Shown: positions 59,237 to 64,000 of the stretch, in pieces
Numbering within the stretch: position 1 is the first letter of the stretch
How the letters are laid out: the number at the start of each line of letters is the position of its first letter
DNA from: Alphaproteobacteria bacterium
GTDB lineage: Bacteria; Pseudomonadota; Alphaproteobacteria; SHVP01
NCBI GenBank assembly: GCA_040216735.1
Contig: JAVJOO010000001.1
Location: forward strand, 62,001 to 126,000
Reading direction: 5' to 3'
DNA: 64,000 nt
Made by a program: the position numbers and the translations under genes
The notes under the pieces: generated by a model
The model's database searches: none
Seen by the model: only the letters and a program-made list of their open reading frames with translations
What the model was told of the DNA's origin: nothing

Positions 59237-60172
59237 ATGGCATTGCGGTATCTCGTACTTTTTCTATCTGCATTCACACTCGCGGCATTCACCTGGTCGG
59301 TGACGGCGCGCGCCGCAGACCCTTTGGTCGATGGCGCCTGGGCCGTCCAAAACCTCAACGCCCCCAACGTCGTGTTCCTCGACGTCCAATCCGCGCGCAA
59401 CTACCAGCGCCGCCAGATCCCCGGATCGATTCACACCGAATACCCCGACGACGGCTGGCGCTTCTTCAGCACCCAATTAGGCATCGCCGTTCCCTCGCAA
59501 ACCGAATTCGCTCGGCTCGCCGGCGGCCTCGGGATCGCCAACAGCAATCACGTTGTCGTCGTCGCTACCGGCGGCACCGAACGCGACATGTCGATCGCGA
59601 CCGATGTCTACTGGACCTTCCGCTACTTCGGGCACGCCGAAGTCTCGGTGCTGGACGGCGGCATGCGCAGCTACCGCAGCGCCCGCGGCAAGGTTGCGAA
59701 CGGAGCCGGCACAAAGCGCCCAGCCACCGAATATACGCCGCGCCAGCGTAGCCGGATTCTGGCCGACTACGACGACGTCTTCGGTGCGCTCGGGGTCAGC
59801 ACGCTGGTCGATAACCGGCCCTACGCAAACTTCCTCGGGATCAACAAGACCGACCTCGCGGCACGCTATGGCGCCATCCCCGGCACCAAACATTTGCCGA
59901 TCGACTGGTTAATGAAGGATGGCGGTGGCCAGTTTCGCAGTAGAGACGAACTGATCCGTCTCTTCACTCATGCCGATGTCCCGATCACGGGCGCCGTCAT
60001 CGCCATCGGCGATTCCTCGCTCGAGGGCTCGCTTGGCTGGTTCGTGATGTCCGAAATTCTCGGCAACCGCCTAGCGAAACTTTACGCCGGCGGCATGGCC
60101 CAATGGACCCGGCGCGGTGACAACCCCCTCGTCCGCCGCGTCGACATCAGTGCCCCGGCGCCGGCCAACTAA
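59237..60172 (+). CDS. periplasmic tandem rhodanese-domain protein without cysteine
   Basis: A 311-residue protein with a signal peptide (YLVLFLSAFTLAAFTWSVTA, then RAADP) and two rhodanese domains. Domain 1: VFLDVQSARNYQRRQIPGSI and YFGHAEVSVLDGGMRSYRSA. Domain 2: TLVDNRPYANFLGINKTD, GAIPGTKHLPIDWL and LAKLYAGGMAQWTRRG. The active-site loops read VVVATGGTERDMSIA and AIGDSSLEGSLGW, and no cysteine occurs anywhere in the protein, so persulfide transfer is impossible. A binding role is more likely. The ATG at 59237 follows GGGGAGGAC. It is convergent with the TRAP operon. Confidence 0.8.
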   Translation: MALRYLVLFLSAFTLAAFTWSVTARAADPLVDGAWAVQNLNAPNVVFLDVQSARNYQRRQIPGSIHTEYPDDGWRFFSTQLGIAVPSQTEFARLAGGLGIANSNHVVVVATGGTERDMSIATDVYWTFRYFGHAEVSVLDGGMRSYRSARGKVANGAGTKRPATEYTPRQRSRILADYDDVFGALGVSTLVDNRPYANFLGINKTDLAARYGAIPGTKHLPIDWLMKDGGGQFRSRDELIRLFTHADVPITGAVIAIGDSSLEGSLGWFVMSEILGNRLAKLYAGGMAQWTRRGDNPLVRRVDISAPAPAN

Positions 60173-60196
60173 CACGGCAAAACGCAGGGTTGTTCG

Positions 60197-61501
60197 CTAA
60201 TCCAAATTGCCGGCGGTACCGGGCAGGAAGGTGACAATTTCGGGGAAGATCGCGATCAGCACGACGAAAGCCGCCATGATCAAAAAGAACGGGATCGACG
60301 CCCGGGTGATCTTACCGATCGAATCACCGGTCAACCCCTGGACGACGAACAGGTTGAACCCGACCGGCGGGGTAATCTGCGACATCTCCACCACCACGAC
60401 CAGGAAGATGCCGAACCAGATCGGATCGAAACCTGCCGCCACGACCAGCGGAAAGGTGATCGGCAGGGTCATCACGATCGCCGACAAGCCGTCCAGCACC
60501 ATGCCCAGGATGCCGTAGAACACCAGCAGCACAGCGATCAGACCGAAGGGGCCGAGTTCCATCGCCGAAATAATGTCGGCGACCTGGCGCGGCACGCCAA
60601 GGAACGCCATGCCCTTGGACAAAAACAGCGCACCCGCCAAGATCAGCGCGATCATACTCGTGGTCTTGATCGTACCCATCAGCGAAAGCTGGAGCGTGCG
60701 CCAGTTCAGCGAGCGCTGGAGCGCCGCGACCACCAACGCGCCGAAGACCCCGACGGTGGCCGCTTCCGACGGCCCGGCAATTCCGGAATACATCGACCCC
60801 AGGACGAGCCCTATCAAGAAGACCACGGGAATCAGGTCGAGGACGCCCCGCCACCGATCGGCCCATGTAAATGCCTCTTCGGTCGCTGGCGTCAGCGCCG
60901 GGTTCATCGCCGCCCGCACCCCGATATAGGTCATGTACGACAGCGCGAGGATCAGCCCCGGCACGATCCCGGCGATAAACAGTTGCAGGATCGACGCCTT
61001 GGTTAGAACGCCGTAGATAATCAAAATGATCGACGGCGGAATCAGCAGACCGAGCGTCCCGGCACCCGCCAGCGAACCCAGCGCAAGTTCGCGGTTGTAA
61101 CCGCGCTTGAACAGTTCGGTCAGGGTGATCCGCCCAACCGTCGCCGCCGTCGCCGCCGACGACCCCGAGGCCGCGGCGAACAACGTGCAGCCCAAGACAT
61201 TGACGTGCATCAGGCGGCCCGGCAAACGCGTTGTCCACGGCGACAAGCCGCGGAACAGCAGTTCCGAAAGGCGGGTATGGAACAAGAGCTCGCCCATCAA
61301 GATGAATAGCGGCAGCGCGATGAGCTCGGGGCTGGTCATGCTGCCCCAGACGTCCTGCGCTAGGAACTTGGCCACCGGCATGTTGGGCCGGAACAATTCG
61401 AGCCCGACGATGCCGACTGACATCAAGGCAAAGCCGACCCACACCGCGGCACCGAGCATGGCGATCAAGAGGACGACGACCGTCAAAGCCGGTGCGGTCA
61501 C
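60197..61501 (-). CDS. dctM: TRAP transporter large permease (DctM)
   Basis: A 434-residue protein with about 12 membrane segments. Typical DctM features include FVGSIG-type loops, here [21 protein letters not shown], and [15 protein letters not shown] near residue 380. It forms the Na+-dependent transport channel with DctQ. Start GTG at 61501 overlaps the dctQ stop (GTGA), so the two are coupled. Confidence 0.95.
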   Translation of the reverse strand: MTAPALTVVVLLIAMLGAAVWVGFALMSVGIVGLELFRPNMPVAKFLAQDVWGSMTSPELIALPLFILMGELLFHTRLSELLFRGLSPWTTRLPGRLMHVNVLGCTLFAAASGSSAATAATVGRITLTELFKRGYNRELALGSLAGAGTLGLLIPPSIILIIYGVLTKASILQLFIAGIVPGLILALSYMTYIGVRAAMNPALTPATEEAFTWADRWRGVLDLIPVVFLIGLVLGSMYSGIAGPSEAATVGVFGALVVAALQRSLNWRTLQLSLMGTIKTTSMIALILAGALFLSKGMAFLGVPRQVADIISAMELGPFGLIAVLLVFYGILGMVLDGLSAIVMTLPITFPLVVAAGFDPIWFGIFLVVVVEMSQITPPVGFNLFVVQGLTGDSIGKITRASIPFFLIMAAFVVLIAIFPEIVTFLPGTAGNLD

Positions 61502-62031
61502 AGGACATTCTCCTCAAGGGTCTCTTGTACTTTGCCGCGCTCCGGCGCTTCACGCAGGAACAGTCTGACGAGTCGCGCCAGCAACGCCAGCGACAGCAGC
61601 GCCACGCTGATCGCAAGGCCGCTTTGCGGAATGCCAAGGGGCGTTTCGCTGGGAAAAAAGGAATTCGACCCCAACGCAAAGGTGCGGGCGGTGAAGTCAA
61701 CGACCGAAACCGTCAGGTAGACCGAGACGGCGAGCGCGATACACGTCGCTAGTATATCGACGGCGCGCCGCGCGCCCTCTCCCAACGGCGCCAAGATCAG
61801 GCTCACCCGGATGTGCCCGCCTTCGCGCAGCGCCCAAGCGCTGCCGCCGAACATGATGTAGGCCAACATGTAGCTGGAATACTCGAACGCAATCGGAATT
61901 GAATAGTTGAACAGCGCGCGCGAAAGGATCTCGGCCATGCCCAGGAGCGCCAGAATGGCGAGCAGTGCCGCCGCAATCCACGCGGATAGACGCGTCAGCC
62001 CGTCGACTGCCTTCAGAAATATTTGAATCAT
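61498..62031 (-). CDS. dctQ: TRAP transporter small permease (DctQ)
   Basis: A 177-residue protein with four membrane segments. [40 protein letters not shown] and [14 protein letters not shown] are the conserved DctQ pattern. It partners DctM. It follows dctP by 66 bases, a gap containing a strong hairpin. Confidence 0.93.
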   Translation of the reverse strand: MIQIFLKAVDGLTRLSAWIAAALLAILALLGMAEILSRALFNYSIPIAFEYSSYMLAYIMFGGSAWALREGGHIRVSLILAPLGEGARRAVDILATCIALAVSVYLTVSVVDFTARTFALGSNSFFPSETPLGIPQSGLAISVALLSLALLARLVRLFLREAPERGKVQETLEENVL

Positions 62032-62044
62032 TGGGGCCCTGCGT

Positions 62045-62079
62045 GACCGGCGTCCGGCGCTGAGCGCCGGACGCCGGTC
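62045..62079 (-). promoter_or_regulatory. 16-bp perfect hairpin between dctP and dctQ
   Basis: GACCGGCGTCCGGCGC and GCGCCGGACGCCGGTC flank a TGA loop. No T run follows on the minus strand, so it is more likely an mRNA-stabilising or partial-termination element than a full terminator. Such a structure after dctP would let the binding protein exceed the permeases. Confidence 0.65.
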
Positions 62080-62097
62080 AATGCCGGTGGGCGTCGC

Positions 62098-63108
62098 CTA
62101 GGACGACTTGCCCGCTTCTTTCAGGAAGTTCTCAAGGATCGGGCCGGTGCCCTCAACCTTGCCGGTGAAGTCCTTCCACATCGGACGACCGTTCGCGCGC
62201 ATCGCATCGATGACCTCCTTCGTCATCGGCGCAACCGTCATGCCGTTGTCGGAAAGCGCCTTCAGCTTGACCGAATCTTCGGCTCTGCTGACGTCCCAGA
62301 ACTTCGGCTCGAGATCCTTCGCCAGCGCTTCGATCTTTTGCTGGTTCTCGGGCGAGAGCTTGTTCCACGCATCTAGGTTCACCGTCATGTGGTTCAACGC
62401 CCACAGGTGATTGGTACGATAGGTGAACTTGAGGAACTCCCAGTACTTCTGTGCAACCGCCGTGGTGCCTGAAGTCATCACCGCATCCAAACCACCGGCG
62501 GCCAGCGAGGGGACGATATCGGCATTGTTGACCAAGAGCGGCGACATCTTCAACGCCCGCATCAGGTCGGTCGAATTCTTGTCATAGACGCGAATCTTCT
62601 TTCCCTCGAGGTCCCCCAGCGAGTTGACGACCGTCTTGGTAAAGATGTTCTGGCTCGGCCATGGCACCGAGTAGAGCAGCTTCTGATTGTGCTTCTCGAA
62701 CGCCTTGACGTAGAGCGGGCGGATTGTGTTCCAGAACGTGGCCAACTCGTCATAGTCGTTGATCAAGAAGGGCAGCGCCTCGAACCCGAGCATCGGCTCG
62801 TCGCCGACCTGCTGGAAGCCCGCCATCTCGCCCATGGGGACGATCCCGTCGCCCACCGAACGGAGCGACTCGGGCCCCTTGATGCCAAGCGCGGCACCGG
62901 GATGGGTAATCATCTCGACCGCGCCGTTGGTCGCCTTCTTGACTTCTTCGGCGAATTTTTGGGCGTTCACCGTGTGGAACTCGGTCGGTCCCCAAGGGAT
63001 CGAGACATCCCATTTGGTTTGCGCCAGCGCAGGCGACGCCGCCAGCGCACCAAGCGCCGCAGCACCGGTCACAGCGGCGGCAGTCTTCAAAAATGTCCGT
63101 CTCAGCAT
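62098..63108 (-). CDS. dctP: TRAP transporter substrate-binding protein (DctP family), Tat-type signal
   Basis: A 336-residue periplasmic protein. The signal is twin-arginine-like (LRRTFLKTAAAVTGAAALGA, ending ALAQ). KWDVSIPWGPTEFHTVNAQK starts the mature part. LEGKKIRVYDKNSTDLMRAL contains the Arg that binds the ligand's carboxylate in this family, and GGLDAVMTSGTTAVAQKYWE is another core block. It delivers a carboxylate-type ligand to DctQM; the ligand is unknown. The divergent gene at 63263 encodes a YcsI-type hydro-lyase, and the 154-base gap probably holds both promoters. Confidence 0.92.
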   Translation of the reverse strand: MLRRTFLKTAAAVTGAAALGALAASPALAQTKWDVSIPWGPTEFHTVNAQKFAEEVKKATNGAVEMITHPGAALGIKGPESLRSVGDGIVPMGEMAGFQQVGDEPMLGFEALPFLINDYDELATFWNTIRPLYVKAFEKHNQKLLYSVPWPSQNIFTKTVVNSLGDLEGKKIRVYDKNSTDLMRALKMSPLLVNNADIVPSLAAGGLDAVMTSGTTAVAQKYWEFLKFTYRTNHLWALNHMTVNLDAWNKLSPENQQKIEALAKDLEPKFWDVSRAEDSVKLKALSDNGMTVAPMTKEVIDAMRANGRPMWKDFTGKVEGTGPILENFLKEAGKSS

Positions 63109-63262
63109 CGAAATATCCTCCCTGTTATTATCTGGACCGCACAGTACGCGCCTGCGGCGGCCCGGTCCAAGGGCGAACCGCCCTCGGAGTAGGAAATATT
63201 ACCACATTTTTACGACGTCACCCCATCGCCTCCGATCCCGCGTCCGCCCTATCATCGCCGCC

Positions 63263-64000
63263 ATGACCGCTCGCCCCACCGCCTCCAACGGCCACGCTTT
63301 GGACCTTGATCCAGCGGCGCTTCGGCGGCGATTTCGGGCGGACGGCGATCGCGGCCCCACCACCGGGCGGGCACCGGGCTACCTTCAGTGCAACCTCGTG
63401 ATCCTGCCCCACCGGGACGCCCAAGCCTTTGCCGCCTATTGCGCGGCCAACCCGGCGCCCTGCCCCTTGCTCTACACCGGCGCGCCGGGCAATCCGATGT
63501 TGGACCCGCTGGGTGCCGACATCGACATCCGCACCGACCTGCCGGCCTACCACCTCCATCGGCCCGGTCAGGCGCCCGAGGTCGTGCCCGATATCCGCGA
63601 CCAGTGGCGCGCGGAGTCGGTCGCCCTGGTGCTGGGCTGCTCGCTGTCGTTCGAGGCGGCCTTGGTCGCGGCCGGGATTCGCCTGCGACACCTCGAGCGC
63701 GGCGGCGACATTGCCGCTTTTCGCACCGCGACGCCGACCACCCCCGCAGGCCCCTTCGCCGGACCGCTCGTCGTTTCGATGCGCGCGGTGGCCGCCGCCG
63801 ATGCCGACCGCGCCGCCGCCATCACCGCGCGCTTTCCCCATGCCCACGGCGCACCGGTGCATGTCGGCGAGCCCGGCACCCTTGGCATCGCCGATGTCGA
63901 ACGACCCGACTGGGGCGAGCCGCCGCAGTTGCTACCTGAAGAAATAGCAATGTTCTGGGCCTGCGGCGTCACCTCGCACCTGGCCCTCGTCAACGCGGGC
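63263..64000 (+). CDS. YcsI/DUF1445-type putative hydro-lyase, cut by the window end
   Basis: The frame is open from the ATG at 63263 to base 64000 (246 codons), so only the C-terminal end is missing. TTGRAPGYLQCNLVILPHRD, CAANPAPCPLLYTG, DIDIRTDLPAYHLHR, VALVLGCSLSFEAALVAAGI, FAGPLVVSMRAVAAADAD and VHVGEPGTLGIADVERPD are the signature blocks of the DUF1445 family, which includes D-glutamate cyclase-like enzymes. The function in most bacteria is unproven. It diverges from the TRAP genes, so its substrate may be what the transporter imports. Confidence 0.88.
   Translation, partial: MTARPTASNGHALDLDPAALRRRFRADGDRGPTTGRAPGYLQCNLVILPHRDAQAFAAYCAANPAPCPLLYTGAPGNPMLDPLGADIDIRTDLPAYHLHRPGQAPEVVPDIRDQWRAESVALVLGCSLSFEAALVAAGIRLRHLERGGDIAAFRTATPTTPAGPFAGPLVVSMRAVAAADADRAAAITARFPHAHGAPVHVGEPGTLGIADVERPDWGEPPQLLPEEIAMFWACGVTSHLALVNAG

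Noticed and set aside
63218-63862. Minus-strand 214-residue frame at the window's right end
   Set aside because: It is antisense to the DUF1445 gene, whose signature blocks are plain on the plus strand.

Overview
High-GC window (about 63-65% G+C by eye) with alphaproteobacterial gene content: a ~275-residue FabI, a dnaJ-like gene behind a TTAA-N7-TTAA site matching the CtrA consensus, an xseB-ispA-tlyA neighbourhood, TRAP transporters and many CoA-dependent catabolic genes. A Rhodospirillales-like soil or marine heterotroph is the best guess. No rRNA or tRNA gene was seen, and no gene-free stretch exceeds about 290 bp.

Layout. 1-8.6 kb is a decayed prophage on the minus strand: terminase large-subunit fragment, terminase small subunit, GNAT, virion-type proteins and a scaffold-like protein. 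It is controlled by a plus-strand S24/CI-type repressor, interrupted by two plus-strand paralogous membrane proteins with a zincin-like motif, and eroded by two kinds of dispersed repeat. 8.6-15.5 kb has a cupin, an EamA exporter, a membrane adenylate cyclase, a ribosome hibernation factor and two adjacent paralogous double alpha/beta-hydrolases. 15.6-19 kb is a pseudouridine-catabolism operon (psuK-psuG) running into a hydroxypyruvate isomerase-like gene and an SDR. 19-26 kb has a degenerate cyclase/TPR sensor, intradiol dioxygenase, HbpS-like, MBL, universal stress protein, cation-efflux and pdxH genes. 26-32 kb has envelope Sel1/lipoprotein genes, a DnaJ-like protein, fabI, aroC and an AT-richer trypsin-like protease that looks transferred. 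32-38 kb is the tlyA/ispA/xseB region, with dxs absent from its usual place and two plus-strand genes there instead. 38-44.5 kb is a long minus-strand run for alkane/fatty-acid use (acyl-CoA dehydrogenase, enoyl-CoA hydratase, acyl-CoA ligase, AlkB) leading into the deacetylase, xseB and ispA. 44.7-51.7 kb has a Sua5-type gene, a FAD-linked oxidase, a vapC remnant, an aminotransferase/alanine dehydrogenase pair and a second cyclase operon. 51.8-59 kb is a six-gene minus-strand operon. 59.2-64 kb has a cysteine-free rhodanese, a complete TRAP transporter and the start of a YcsI-type hydro-lyase.

Most unusual content. Three paralogous proteins (11864-13570, 13766-15499, 51769-53463) are each two fused alpha/beta-hydrolase domains. 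In all six domains the nucleophile elbow reads G-[DY]-H-T-G, with histidine where serine, aspartate or cysteine is expected, while the acid and the C-terminal histidine remain. The third copy closes the operon at 51.8-59 kb, which also has two HsaA-type flavin monooxygenase-like proteins, a haloalkane dehalogenase homologue with its nucleophilic Asp changed to Gly, a CoA transferase and an amidohydrolase lacking HxH. I read this as a candidate undescribed catabolic system; its substrate cannot be deduced from sequence.
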